Assembly: GCA_030426685.1 (NCBI GenBank)
Contig: JAUHYC010000035.1
Coordinates: 1-38,419 of the forward strand
Length of the DNA: 38,419 nt
From: Alphaproteobacteria bacterium
GTDB taxonomy: Bacteria; Pseudomonadota; Alphaproteobacteria; Rhodobacterales; Rhodobacteraceae
Direction of reading: 5' to 3'
The notes beneath the pieces were generated by a model. It ran no database searches and had not been told where the DNA came from. It saw only the letters and a list, made by a program, of their open reading frames with translations. Within the stretch, counting starts at the first letter, position 1, and every line of letters begins with the position of its first letter. Positions 1 through 8,236 of the stretch are shown here, in pieces. The translations under genes and the position numbers were made by a program.

Positions 1-344
1 GTCAGCATATTTGCATCCAGCGCTTTGATGAAATCATCCCGCTCCCAGTCCAACCACATTCCGGGCGGAGGGCCACCCGCGTTTGTGACAAGGATATCAA
101 CACCCTGTGCAGCATTTATCACCTGCCCCTGCCCCTCGGGAGTTGTCACGTCACAGGCAACGGTCTGTACGTCCACCCCATAGGCCGAGCGCAGGCGTGC
201 GGCTTCGGATTCCAGCACCTCTGCGCCGCGCGCATTCATCACAAGGTCAACCCCGGCTTCGGCCAGTGCTTCGGCGCAGCCCAGACCAAGCCCTTTGCTG
301 CTGGCGCAAACCAGCGCGCGTTTTCCGCGAATTCCCAGATTCAT
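1..344 (-). CDS. SDR family oxidoreductase, N-terminal part (runs off the window)
   Basis: Reading the minus strand from ATG at 344 gives about 114 residues before the window ends. The start is a typical Rossmann SDR N-terminus. A glycine-rich cofactor loop CASSKGLG (about residues 13-20, a variant of TGxxxGxG) is followed by a conserved NARG turn near 37-40, an acidic CDVT at the end of the third strand, and a TNAGG motif (variant of NNAG) near 90. The catalytic Ser-Tyr-Lys lies beyond the window edge. SDRs of this shape are often called 3-oxoacyl-ACP reductase-like, but the substrate cannot be told from here. The SnoaL-like gene 71 bp upstream on the same strand may be co-transcribed. Confidence 0.85.
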   Translation of the reverse strand, partial: MNLGIRGKRALVCASSKGLGLGCAEALAEAGVDLVMNARGAEVLESEAARLRSAYGVDVQTVACDVTTPEGQGQVINAAQGVDILVTNAGGPPPGMWLDWERDDFIKALDANML

Positions 345-415
345 TCTGACCCTCCTTACCCTTGCCACAGATCTAGCACCGGCCCGGCAAGGAAGGCCAG
401 AATGGGATCAGCAAC

Positions 416-778
416 TTAATAGAAAAACTCTTCGCGAACGATCTTTCCGTCGGCGACGTGATAAATACCGACTTCGCGCATGTCGAAGCTCTCACCGCTT
501 TCCTTTACTTTGCCCTGAACCTCGAAGATCACCGCAAAGCGATCATCGCCGTGGATGAACGGGTCGCTAACGGACGCGCCGGACACTTCATGCGCACCCT
601 CCCACCATTCATGCTTGCCCCGAATGGCGTCGACGCCCTTGGTTTCGCGGCCCATGCCTTCCATATCCATCGCTTCGACCGAGACCGCATCCGGCGCGTA
701 GAGTTTTGCCAGATTTTCCTTGGCCCGGTCCTCACGGCAGCCGGCCACCAGTTCTTCTGCAATTTCTTTCAAATTCAT
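416..778 (-). CDS. SnoaL-like (NTF2-fold) protein
   Basis: This 120-residue protein matches the size and feel of SnoaL-like/NTF2-fold proteins. It has an N-terminal helix pair with LAKLYAPDAVSVEA, a central WWEGAHEV segment, and a C-terminal strand ending YHVADGKIVREEFFY, the usual last strand of this cone-shaped fold. Such proteins are small isomerases, hydrolases or ligand binders, and no specific substrate can be inferred. A GGAGTG ribosome-binding site lies about 7 bases before the ATG at 778. The gene is divergent from prfC and 71 bp upstream of the SDR on the same strand. Confidence 0.8.
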   Translation of the reverse strand: MNLKEIAEELVAGCREDRAKENLAKLYAPDAVSVEAMDMEGMGRETKGVDAIRGKHEWWEGAHEVSGASVSDPFIHGDDRFAVIFEVQGKVKESGESFDMREVGIYHVADGKIVREEFFY

Positions 779-887
779 CGGTCCACTCCATTATTTGTTC
801 ACTATATGTTCTTATTGCCACACGGGCACGATTCGAACCAGCCCCTTTGTCTTGCCTCGGCAGGATTCCCCGCCTATACGCGCGGTC

Positions 888-2492
888 ATGCTTGATACCT
901 CGAACCAACCCTCCCTACCGCCCGAAATTGCGCGGCGCCGGACATTCGCCATCATCTCGCACCCGGATGCGGGCAAGACGACGCTGACGGAGAAGTTTCT
1001 GCTCTACGGCGGTGCCATTCAGATGGCCGGTCAGGTGCGCGCCAAGGGTGAGGCGCGGCGCACACGCTCGGACTTCATGCAGATGGAGAAAGATCGCGGT
1101 ATCTCGGTCTCCGCCTCGGCGATGTCATTCGACTATGACAACTTCCGGTTCAATCTGGTGGACACGCCCGGCCATAGCGATTTCTCGGAGGATACCTATC
1201 GCACGCTCACCGCCGTGGATGCCGCAGTGATGGTGATCGACGGCGCGAAGGGCGTGGAAAGCCAGACGCAGAAGTTGTTTGAGGTCTGCCGCCTGCGCGA
1301 TCTGCCGATCCTGACCTTCTGTAACAAGATGGACCGCGAAAGCCGCGATACGTTCGAGATTATCGACGAGATTCAGGAAATGCTGGCCATCGACGTCACG
1401 CCCGCCGCCTGGCCCATCGGCGTGGGGCGCGACTTCATCGGCTGCTATGACATGCTGCGCGACCGGCTGGAACTGATGGACCGCGCCGACCGCAACAAGG
1501 TGGCGGAAAGCATCGAAATCAACGGGCTGGACGACCCCAAACTGGCCGAACACGTCCCCGAGCATCTGCTGGACAAGCTGCTGGAAGAGGTTGAGATGGC
1601 GCGCGAATTGCTGCCCGCGCTTGACCCGCAGGCGGTACTGGAAGGCCACATGACCCCGATCTGGTTCGGTTCGGCCATCAATTCGTTCGGCGTCAAGGAA
1701 CTGATGGAAGGCATCGGCGCCTATGGCCCGCAGCCACAGGTTCAATCCGCTGAACCCCGCCAGATTTCCCCGGATGAAAAGAAAGTTGCAGGCTTTGTGT
1801 TCAAGGTTCAGGCCAACATGGACCCCAAACACCGCGACCGGGTGGCCTTTGTCCGTATGGCCAGCGGTCACTTCAAGCGTGGCATGAAGCTGACCCATGT
1901 GCGCAGCAAGAAACCGATGGCGATCTCGAACCCGGTGTTGTTCCTCGCCTCTGACCGCGAACTGGCGGAAGAGGCCTGGGCCGGTGACATCATCGGCATT
2001 CCCAACCACGGGCAGCTGCGCATTGGCGATACGCTGACCGAAGGCGAAGCGCTGCGGGTGACCGGCATCCCGTCGTTCGCGCCGGAACTGCTGCAAGGCG
2101 TCCGCGCGGGCGACCCGATGAAAGCCAAGCATCTGGAAAAAGCCCTGATGCAATTCGCCGAAGAAGGTGCCGCCAAGGTGTTCAAGCCTTCGATCGGCTC
2201 GGGCTTTATCGTCGGGGTCGTGGGTGCATTGCAGTTCGAAGTGCTCGCCAGCCGGATCGAGATGGAATACGGCCTGCCGGTACGGTTCGAAGCATCGCAG
2301 TTCACCTCGGCCCGCTGGGTCAGCGGTGACAAGGCCGAAGTCGAGAAATTCGTGAATGCCAACAAGCAGCACATCGCGCATGATCATGACGGCGACATCG
2401 TCTATCTGACCCGCCTGCAATGGGATATCGATCGGGTGGTCCGTGACTATCCCGCGCTGAACCTGACCGCGACAAAAGAGATGATGACCTGA
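888..2492 (+). CDS. prfC: Peptide chain release factor 3
   Basis: RF3 is the GTPase that recycles RF1/RF2 from the ribosome after peptide release. The 534-residue product matches the family length (about 530). G1 is SHPDAGKTT (24-32), G3 is DTPGH (92-96) and G4 is NKMD (146-149), followed by EF-G-like domains II and III. The frame stays open upstream to 720, but residues before MLDTSNQP have no family character, so the ATG at 888 is chosen. There is no strong Shine-Dalgarno sequence. Release factor RF1 and its methyltransferase PrmC are encoded elsewhere in this window. The TGA stop overlaps the apparent start of the next gene. Confidence 0.96.
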   Translation: MLDTSNQPSLPPEIARRRTFAIISHPDAGKTTLTEKFLLYGGAIQMAGQVRAKGEARRTRSDFMQMEKDRGISVSASAMSFDYDNFRFNLVDTPGHSDFSEDTYRTLTAVDAAVMVIDGAKGVESQTQKLFEVCRLRDLPILTFCNKMDRESRDTFEIIDEIQEMLAIDVTPAAWPIGVGRDFIGCYDMLRDRLELMDRADRNKVAESIEINGLDDPKLAEHVPEHLLDKLLEEVEMARELLPALDPQAVLEGHMTPIWFGSAINSFGVKELMEGIGAYGPQPQVQSAEPRQISPDEKKVAGFVFKVQANMDPKHRDRVAFVRMASGHFKRGMKLTHVRSKKPMAISNPVLFLASDRELAEEAWAGDIIGIPNHGQLRIGDTLTEGEALRVTGIPSFAPELLQGVRAGDPMKAKHLEKALMQFAEEGAAKVFKPSIGSGFIVGVVGALQFEVLASRIEMEYGLPVRFEASQFTSARWVSGDKAEVEKFVNANKQHIAHDHDGDIVYLTRLQWDIDRVVRDYPALNLTATKEMMT

Positions 2493-3445
2493 CGGACTCG
2501 GCGGCCAATCCGGAAACGACCACATGGGGGATCGTATCCACGATCCGCGCCCCGCGTGAGGATATTCTGCGCTTTGCCGCTCATCACCTCGATATCGGAG
2601 CGGACAGGATTCACATCTTTCTGGACGAGCCGGTCCAAGGCGACATCACCGCCCTGCGCGAACATTCCCGGATCCGGGTGCGTACCTGTGATGCGGCGTT
2701 CTGGAAGCGTCGCGGGCGTGAGAAGCCGGACAAACACCAGGTCCGGCAATCCTTGAATGCGAATCTGATCCATAATCGGACCGATCTGAACTGGGTCGCG
2801 CATATCGATGTCGATGAGTTTCTGTGGCCGATGGCCCCGATCCCAGACCTGCTGCGCGACATTCCCGATGAAATCCCCGCCGTCCGCGTTCGCCCGATCG
2901 AGGCACTGGCGGGGGGTGACGATCTCTACAAAGCCTTCATTCCCAAAAGCGCGAACCGACAAGCGCTGGTCGAGATGCTCTACCCCAATTTCGGCGCTTA
3001 TGTTCTGGCCGGTTTCATGAGCCACATTCAGGGCAAACTGTTCGTGCGCCGTGGCCTGAAAAAACTAAGCGACCGTATACACAACCTTTATCAACACGGC
3101 GAATTTCTGCCGGTCAGGACCGAGCTGCCGCAGATCGACCTGTGCCACCGCCACGCCCCGGATTGGGAACACTGGCTGGCCCACTATCGTTTTCGCCTTG
3201 AGCGCGGTTCGTACCAAGCAAGCCAGACGCCCAACCGCCCAAGGAAAATTGGTGGATTGAACAAGTTCGAACTGCTCAGCCTTCTGGAGGCTGAATACGG
3301 GCTTGATGGGTTGAAGGAATTCTATGATGAAATCAGCGCAGTCGATCCCGACGTGCTGGAGCGGCTTGAAGATAACGACTTGATCCGGCACCGCCCGCTT
3401 GATCTGGACCAAAAAGTCGCGAAACACTTTCCCGGAACCATCTGA
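2489..3445 (+). CDS. Glycosyltransferase family 2-like protein, apparent CTG start
   Basis: The product reads WGIVSTIRAPREDILRFAAHH...IHIFLDEP at the N-terminus and has a DVDEF motif in the middle. This resembles the glycosyltransferase-2-like/family-92 type (Glyco_tranf_2_4), in which the DxDEF acidic cluster binds the metal and nucleotide sugar. The first ATG/GTG/TTG in frame is GTG at 2678, which would cut off about 63 residues including the first conserved strand. The in-frame stop upstream is at 2444-2446, and no canonical start lies between. CTG at 2489, overlapping the prfC TGA and preceded by AAGAG at about 8 bases, is the best candidate and gives 318 residues. The acceptor is unknown, and cell-surface glycan work is only an inference. 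Confidence 0.75.
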   Translation: MTDSAANPETTTWGIVSTIRAPREDILRFAAHHLDIGADRIHIFLDEPVQGDITALREHSRIRVRTCDAAFWKRRGREKPDKHQVRQSLNANLIHNRTDLNWVAHIDVDEFLWPMAPIPDLLRDIPDEIPAVRVRPIEALAGGDDLYKAFIPKSANRQALVEMLYPNFGAYVLAGFMSHIQGKLFVRRGLKKLSDRIHNLYQHGEFLPVRTELPQIDLCHRHAPDWEHWLAHYRFRLERGSYQASQTPNRPRKIGGLNKFELLSLLEAEYGLDGLKEFYDEISAVDPDVLERLEDNDLIRHRPLDLDQKVAKHFPGTI

Positions 3446-3501
3446 ATTGTTGCGGAAATCCCTGTTACCGACGGATATGCAAAAGGTTAAGCCGACTTCA
3501 T

Positions 3502-3530
3502 TTGACCATGCCCTACGATTTTGTTATGTC
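3502..3530 (+). promoter_or_regulatory. Possible promoter of the DEAD-box helicase
   Basis: TTGACC (3502-3507) and TATGTC (3525-3530) are separated by 17 bases in the 183 bp gap before the helicase. This is a plausible but weak sigma-70-type promoter. If used, the leader would be roughly 90 nt, which is common for RNA helicase genes controlled at the RNA level. Nothing else in the gap is recognisable. Confidence 0.3.
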
Positions 3531-3628
3531 CGCGCTCAGCCGAAACGCGCATGGTGCGCATGGTCAGACTGACCCGGCGTGACGCAGACGCGCGGGCCAG
3601 GTCAAGTGTCCGCATGAACCGGACATAC

Positions 3629-4981
3629 ATGACAAAGTTTAACGAACTGAACCTGAACCCGAAGGTCCTCAAAGCCATTGAGGAAGCTGGCTACGAAACT
3701 CCGACCCCGATCCAGGAAGGCGCGATTCCCGCAGCCTTGGAAGGGCGCGACGTTCTGGGGATCGCCCAGACCGGTACTGGCAAAACCGCCAGCTTTACGC
3801 TGCCGATGATCACCATGCTGGCGCGAGGCCGCGCAAGGGCACGGATGCCGCGCTCGCTGGTGCTGTGCCCGACCCGCGAACTGGCCGCACAGGTGGCCGA
3901 AAACTTCGACACCTATGCAAAACACCTGAAACTGACCAAGGCGCTGCTGATTGGTGGTGTCAGCTTCAAGGAACAGGACGCGCTGATCGACCGGGGCGTC
4001 GATGTACTGATCGCTACACCGGGCCGACTGCTTGACCATTTCGAACGTGGCAAATTGCTGCTGACCGGTGTGCAAATCATGGTGGTGGATGAGGCTGACC
4101 GGATGCTCGACATGGGTTTTATCCCGGATATCGAGCGTATCTTTTCGCTGACGCCCTTCACCCGCCAAACCCTGTTTTTCTCGGCCACAATGGCACCCGA
4201 GATCGAACGGATCACCAATACCTTCCTGTCCGCACCCAAGCGGGTCGAGGTCGCCCGTCAGGCCACGGCCTCGGAAACCATCGAACAGGGTGTGGTGATG
4301 TTCAAAGGTGGCCGCCGCGATCGCGAGGCCAGCCTGAAACGCAAAACCCTGCGGGCACTGATCGACGCCGAAGGTGAAAAGTGCACCAACGCGATCATCT
4401 TCTGCAACCGCAAGACAGAGGTGGATATCTGCGCCAAATCGCTGAAGAAATACGGCTATGACGCCGCTGCAATCCACGGCGATCTGGATCAGTCGCAGCG
4501 CATGAAAACGCTGGACGGTTTCCGCGATGGAACCTTGCGCCTGCTGGTGGCCTCGGACGTGGCCGCGCGTGGGTTGGATGTGCCGTCCGTCAGCCATGTG
4601 TTCAATTTCGATGTTCCCGGCCATCCCGAGGACTACGTACATCGCATTGGCCGCACCGGTCGCGCCGGGCGCGAAGGCAAGGCGATCACCATTTGCTCGG
4701 GCCGCGATGAAAAGGCGTTGGCGGCGATTGAAAGCCTGATTCAGAAAGAGATTCCGCGCATCGACAATCCGGTCAAAGCCGATGAGCCGAAACCCGAGGC
4801 ACCCAAGCCTGAGAAAAAGGCGAAACCTGCCGAGGACAAGAAGGGCGACAACAGGAAAGAGCGTGAGCCCAAGGGACGCGGACGCGGCCGCCGGGACGAT
4901 AATGACCGCGCCGTTGTTGGCATGGGCGATCACCTGCCCAGCTTTATCGCGCTCAGCTTTGATGAGCGTCGCGCCGGTTAA
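3629..4981 (+). CDS. DEAD-box ATP-dependent RNA helicase (RhlE-like)
   Basis: This is an ATP-driven RNA unwinding enzyme of the cytoplasm, with roles in ribosome assembly or mRNA decay in the family. All core motifs are present in the 450-residue product: Q motif GYETPTPIQ (21-29), AQTGTGKT (46-53), PTRELAAQ (81-88), TPGRLLD, DEAD (154-157), SAT (185-187), ARGLDVP, and HRIGRTGRAG (338-347). A lysine/glutamate/proline-rich tail from about residue 370 ends in a RGRGRR cluster, typical of RNA-binding extensions. ATG at 3629 is chosen because the Q-motif preamble starts there; the frame is open upstream to 3521 but carries nothing recognisable. It shares its TTAA end with the convergent transporter gene. 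Confidence 0.93.
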   Translation: MTKFNELNLNPKVLKAIEEAGYETPTPIQEGAIPAALEGRDVLGIAQTGTGKTASFTLPMITMLARGRARARMPRSLVLCPTRELAAQVAENFDTYAKHLKLTKALLIGGVSFKEQDALIDRGVDVLIATPGRLLDHFERGKLLLTGVQIMVVDEADRMLDMGFIPDIERIFSLTPFTRQTLFFSATMAPEIERITNTFLSAPKRVEVARQATASETIEQGVVMFKGGRRDREASLKRKTLRALIDAEGEKCTNAIIFCNRKTEVDICAKSLKKYGYDAAAIHGDLDQSQRMKTLDGFRDGTLRLLVASDVAARGLDVPSVSHVFNFDVPGHPEDYVHRIGRTGRAGREGKAITICSGRDEKALAAIESLIQKEIPRIDNPVKADEPKPEAPKPEKKAKPAEDKKGDNRKEREPKGRGRGRRDDNDRAVVGMGDHLPSFIALSFDERRAG

Positions 4982-5880
4982 ATCGCCAGTACAAGCGCGA
5001 GTATCGACAGGCCCAGCAATGTCATCCCGGCGATCTCGCGCCGGGTGATGCTTTCGCGGAAAAACAGCAGCGATGCGAACAGGCTGAGGATAAGCTCCAC
5101 CTGCCCCAGCGCCTTGACGTAGGCCGCATTCTGCATCGAGAAGGCAAAGAACCAGCAGAACGACCCGCACAAGCTGGTCAGGCCGACAAACACGCCGGTT
5201 TGCCGTGTGTCCCAGACCGCCCGCAACTCGGCCCGGTCGCGCCACAGCAGCCACAGCGCCATGCTCAGGAATTGAAAGGTCACCACCGCCGCCAGCGTCA
5301 CCAGCGCGCGGAACCAGGCGTCCATATCCCCAAGCTCCAGCGAGGCCCCGCGATAGCTGACCGAGGAAAACGCAAACAGTACCCCGGAGCCCAGCCCAAG
5401 GCGTGACGCCCGGTTGGACAGATGGCGCCACCAGACTCCGCTGCCACCAGGCGTTTTTGAAAGCAGCAGCACCGCCATCAACCCAAGCAGGATCGCCCCG
5501 AGTGCACCAGTTGAGATCTGATCGCCGAGGATCAGGAAACCAACGATAGCTGTCTGAATCACCTCAGTTTTCTTGAAGGTAATACCAACCGCAAAGTTTC
5601 GCTGTTTGAACAACGCCACCACACAGATTGTCGCCAAAATCTGCGACGTGCCGCCGATGACTGCGAATACCCAGAACTCAATGGAAAGCGAGGGGACGTC
5701 GAACCCCGTTACCTGCAGCGCAATGAACAGCCCCAGCAAGGCGAGTGGCAGCGAATAGGCGAACCGCGCAAAGGTCGCCCCGGCCGCCGAAAGCTTCACG
5801 CTGCTCAGCGATTTCTGCAGCATGAACCGGACGGTCTGAAACGCAGCGGCGGCGATGGTGACGGGAATCCACAAACTCAT
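4978..5880 (-). CDS. EamA/DMT-family membrane transporter
   Basis: The 300-residue protein has about ten hydrophobic segments in two related halves, the layout of EamA (drug/metabolite) transporters in the inner membrane. The N-terminal MSLWIPVTIAAAAFQTVRFMLQ and the short C-terminus ending in a hydrophobic helix fit the family. The substrate cannot be told. The start at 5880 has AAGGGAA just upstream. The stop overlaps the helicase stop on the other strand by 4 bp, so the two messages converge without a spacer. The desaturase gene upstream on the same strand is 21 bp away, so co-transcription is likely. Confidence 0.88.
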   Translation of the reverse strand: MSLWIPVTIAAAAFQTVRFMLQKSLSSVKLSAAGATFARFAYSLPLALLGLFIALQVTGFDVPSLSIEFWVFAVIGGTSQILATICVVALFKQRNFAVGITFKKTEVIQTAIVGFLILGDQISTGALGAILLGLMAVLLLSKTPGGSGVWWRHLSNRASRLGLGSGVLFAFSSVSYRGASLELGDMDAWFRALVTLAAVVTFQFLSMALWLLWRDRAELRAVWDTRQTGVFVGLTSLCGSFCWFFAFSMQNAAYVKALGQVELILSLFASLLFFRESITRREIAGMTLLGLSILALVLAI

Positions 5881-5901
5881 GGGTTCCCTTCTGTCGCTAA
5901 A

Positions 5902-6804
5902 TCAAGGCTTTGGCCAGAGCGGATGCGCCACCGGATCCTTGGCACGCCAGAAATACTGGCGGAATATCTGTGCGTATGAGCGGTAGACATAGGCCTCGTT
6001 ACAGGCCAGATACCGATCTTTTCCTGCACGATAGAGCGCGGGCAAGCGGTACCATGGCGCGGCAGGGTTCATGTGATGAACGACGTGCAGGTTATTGTTC
6101 AAAAATAGAAATGCCAAAAGCCCTCGATCTTCGACAATTACCGTCCGGGCGCGGGATTTCTCATGCGCGCGATGTTCCAGAAAGGTGCGGATCTTGACCA
6201 GGCCCAGACCGATATAGGCCGACAAGACAAAGGCCCAGACCGGCATCGGTGACAGGGCTACCACCCAAAGTACCACAGCAACGGCAGGCAGATGCAGCGC
6301 CCAGGCCAGCAGTATCGCGCGGTCACCGTGCAACGCCCCCTGCAATTCATCCCGCAGGAACGAAATCTGTCCAATGGCCGGGCCCAAAACCACACGACCA
6401 AGTAGGGTATTGTTCACTCGGAATAGCCGCTTCTGCCAGTCCGCCAGACGCGCCCACACTTGCGGATCTAGATAGTTGGTTTCCGGGTCATCATAGGGAT
6501 CGGTCAGGTTGGCATCGCAATGATGCGCCAGGTGCAGGTCTCGAAACCGGTTAAATGGAATGAACAGGGTCAGCGGCAGCGCCATTAGCGCCTCGTTCAG
6601 CCATTTCTGACGAAACGGATGCCCGTGCAGTGCCTCATGCGTCAGCGAGGAATGCAGCGCGGCAATCAGCCCCATGACCGGAATGGCGAGCCATAACGCT
6701 ACCCCGGCCAGCCAGAATATCGCGCCCAGCCAGATGAGATAACACACGACGATCAGGGCAAAAGTCGCCCATTCGGGGGATTTGGGTGTTGTGGGTTCAG
6801 CCAT
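5902..6804 (-). CDS. Membrane fatty acid desaturase family protein
   Basis: This is an integral-membrane di-iron oxygenase. The three histidine boxes are clear: HEALHGH (56-62), HLAHH (91-95) and HVVHH (240-244), with an additional HRAHE at 211-215. Hydrophobic stretches at about 15-50, 70-85 and 165-205 supply the membrane spans. Relatives act on acyl chains or carotenoids, and the sequence alone does not decide which. It overlaps the DUF2061 gene by 8 bp, so the two are translationally linked, and both are divergent from an XRE regulator that may control them. Confidence 0.88.
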   Translation of the reverse strand: MAEPTTPKSPEWATFALIVVCYLIWLGAIFWLAGVALWLAIPVMGLIAALHSSLTHEALHGHPFRQKWLNEALMALPLTLFIPFNRFRDLHLAHHCDANLTDPYDDPETNYLDPQVWARLADWQKRLFRVNNTLLGRVVLGPAIGQISFLRDELQGALHGDRAILLAWALHLPAVAVVLWVVALSPMPVWAFVLSAYIGLGLVKIRTFLEHRAHEKSRARTVIVEDRGLLAFLFLNNNLHVVHHMNPAAPWYRLPALYRAGKDRYLACNEAYVYRSYAQIFRQYFWRAKDPVAHPLWPKP

Positions 6805-7000
6805 GGCGACCCCACGAAATCCCGGACCAGATACGTTCGTAGATCACATAGAGCGTCAGGCCGATGGCCGTATTGACCAGCGCAAGCGCACCCCCAACCG
6901 CAGCTGACCCGGTGGCGATCAGGCCAACCAGCGTCATCACCGCCAGCCCCATCGCATTCCACACCACTGCCTTCACGACCGACCTGCGTCGCGTTTCCAT
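6797..7000 (-). CDS. DUF2061 small membrane protein
   Basis: This protein of 67 to 71 residues starts METRRRSVVKAVVW and has two hydrophobic helices separated by a glycine-rich turn, ending ERIWSGISWGRHG. This is the pattern of DUF2061, a small inner-membrane family of unknown role. An ATG at 7012 is also possible, but the one at 7000 has GGGG at a better distance. It overlaps the desaturase start by 8 bp, which suggests a functional pair. Confidence 0.82.
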   Translation of the reverse strand: METRRRSVVKAVVWNAMGLAVMTLVGLIATGSAAVGGALALVNTAIGLTLYVIYERIWSGISWGRHG

Positions 7001-7021
7001 TCCAGACCCCATTCTTGTTTT

Positions 7022-7039
7022 TGTAACACCAGCGTTACA
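7022..7039. promoter_or_regulatory. Perfect dyad TGTAAC-N6-GTTACA, candidate operator
   Basis: An exact inverted repeat with 6-base arms and a 6-base spacer lies 10 bp from the farther DUF2061 start and 70 bp from the XRE regulator start. Its position between divergent genes suggests a shared operator, probably for the neighbouring XRE regulator. It also fits the loose TGT-N12-ACA pattern of CrtJ/PpsR sites. Which protein binds is an inference. Confidence 0.45.
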
Positions 7040-7091
7040 GACGGCACTTGGACTCGGGAATTCTGAATATGATTAACAATTTTCAACGAAT

Positions 7092-7105
7092 GTGATATTT
7101 GTCAC
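7092..7105. promoter_or_regulatory. Second dyad GTGA-N6-TCAC next to the XRE start
   Basis: The inverted repeat GTGA-tatttg-TCAC ends 3 bases before the ATG of the XRE regulator. Protein bound here would block translation or transcription start, which fits autoregulation. The arms are only 4 bp, so chance is possible. Confidence 0.25.
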
Positions 7106-7108
7106 CAT

Positions 7109-7975
7109 ATGATAGATAAAATCGACAAGCGCGACCGTTCCTCCCAGTTTCGCCAGCGCCTTGCTCGTGCGATGCAGGACCGTGATGTCAGCCAAAGCGC
7201 ATTGGCGCGCGATATCGGGGTTGACCGGTCAACCGTCTCGCAATTGCTGTCCGGCGCGGGTGCGCGCCTGCCCAATGCGCATGTGGTCGGTAGCTGCGCC
7301 TCGGCGCTCGGCGTATCTGCCGACTGGCTGCTTGGGCTTTCCAATCGGCCCGAGAGCGCGGCGGAACTGCTCGCCAGCTCTCTGACTTTGACCGAGGCCG
7401 CCCGCGCGCTGGTCGATGAGCGTATCTTTGAATGGCATCAGGAGGCCGCCGGATACAAAATCCGGTATGTCCCCGCCACCCTGCCCGACATGCTCAAGAC
7501 CCGCGCCGTGCTGGAATGGGAATATGCGCCACATCTGGGCCGCACCGCGGATCAGGCCATCGGCGCCTCTGCGGACCGGTTGTCCTGGATGCGCAGCGCC
7601 CAATCCGATTATGAAATCGCGATGCCTCTGTTTGAGCTCCGCAGCTTTGCCCATGCCACCGGTTATTACGAGGGATTGCCGCTGCAGATTCGGCTGGAAC
7701 AGATCGATCATCTGCTAGAGCTCTGCGAACAGCTCTACCCCCGGCTGCGCATCTATCTATATGATGCCAAGCGGCTCTACTCTGCTCCGGTCACGATATT
7801 CGGCCCGCTTCTCTGCGTGTTTTATGCCGGAAGCCACTACATGGCCTTTCGGGATCGCGACCGGATCGAGGTGTTCACCCGCCATTTCGACCGGCTGGTG
7901 CGCGAGGCTGACATGACGGCCCGCCATTTCCCCTCGCATTTGCGGCACTTGCGCGCAGAAATCAACCAATCCTGA
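7109..7975 (+). CDS. XRE-family transcriptional regulator with C-terminal effector-like domain
   Basis: The 288-residue protein has an N-terminal helix-turn-helix of the Cro/C1 type at about residues 14-75 (RLARAMQDRDVSQSALARDIG...STVSQLLSG), with the usual LGVSADWLLGLS after the DNA-binding helices. The remaining 200 residues contain no domain I can name. They are rich in aromatic and charged residues, suggesting a ligand or protein-binding module. It faces the DUF2061/desaturase/transporter genes across 96 bp carrying two dyads, so it probably regulates itself and that group. The ATG at 7109 has no strong ribosome-binding site. Confidence 0.85.
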   Translation: MIDKIDKRDRSSQFRQRLARAMQDRDVSQSALARDIGVDRSTVSQLLSGAGARLPNAHVVGSCASALGVSADWLLGLSNRPESAAELLASSLTLTEAARALVDERIFEWHQEAAGYKIRYVPATLPDMLKTRAVLEWEYAPHLGRTADQAIGASADRLSWMRSAQSDYEIAMPLFELRSFAHATGYYEGLPLQIRLEQIDHLLELCEQLYPRLRIYLYDAKRLYSAPVTIFGPLLCVFYAGSHYMAFRDRDRIEVFTRHFDRLVREADMTARHFPSHLRHLRAEINQS

Positions 7976-8052
7976 CCAAAGCTGAAACCTGTAGTATAGT
8001 CGTCCCTACCCGAATCCTTTGGCATTCCGATCAGAGATGGAGGATGAAAGGA

Positions 8053-8235
8053 ATGGACGCACTCAAAACCGCTCAATACGCTCGTGCCCTATATGCCGCT
8101 CACGGTGATCGGGCCGAGGCCGAGGCCGCCCAGAAAATGCGCGAATGCGAAGCCGCCGGAAACCATCAAGAGGCCAAGGACTGGCAAGCTGTCCGTGGCG
8201 CGATCCGCCAGATTCGCGGCCCCAATCAGGGCTGA
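8053..8235 (+). CDS. Small conserved-type hypothetical protein (60 aa)
   Basis: The product MDALKTAQYARALYAAHGDR... is short, highly charged and helical, and has no signal or membrane segment. GGAGG at 8039-8043 sits 9 bases before the ATG at 8053 but touches the alternative ATG at 8044, so 8053 is chosen. The good ribosome-binding site and even codon use argue it is translated. I recognise the type as a small alphaproteobacterial protein of unknown function. It ends 1 bp short of the convergent SDR gene. Confidence 0.72.
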   Translation: MDALKTAQYARALYAAHGDRAEAEAAQKMRECEAAGNHQEAKDWQAVRGAIRQIRGPNQG

Positions 8236-8236
8236 G

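Noticed and set aside
822..845. A tRNA/tmRNA T-arm-like GGTTCGAATCGTGCCC on the minus strand upstream of prfC
   Set aside because: The stem next to TTCGAAT does not pair beyond one base, and no acceptor stem, anticodon arm or CCA is found around it.
720..887. Upstream extension of prfC
   Set aside because: The extra residues are not RF3-like; the family begins at about 888.
1125..2525. A 466-codon open frame antisense to prfC
   Set aside because: Same reason: the sense strand encodes a complete RF3 with all G motifs.
3602..5431. A 609-codon open frame antisense to the helicase and transporter genes
   Set aside because: It lies opposite well-recognised genes; long shadow frames are normal at this GC and the translation shows no domain.
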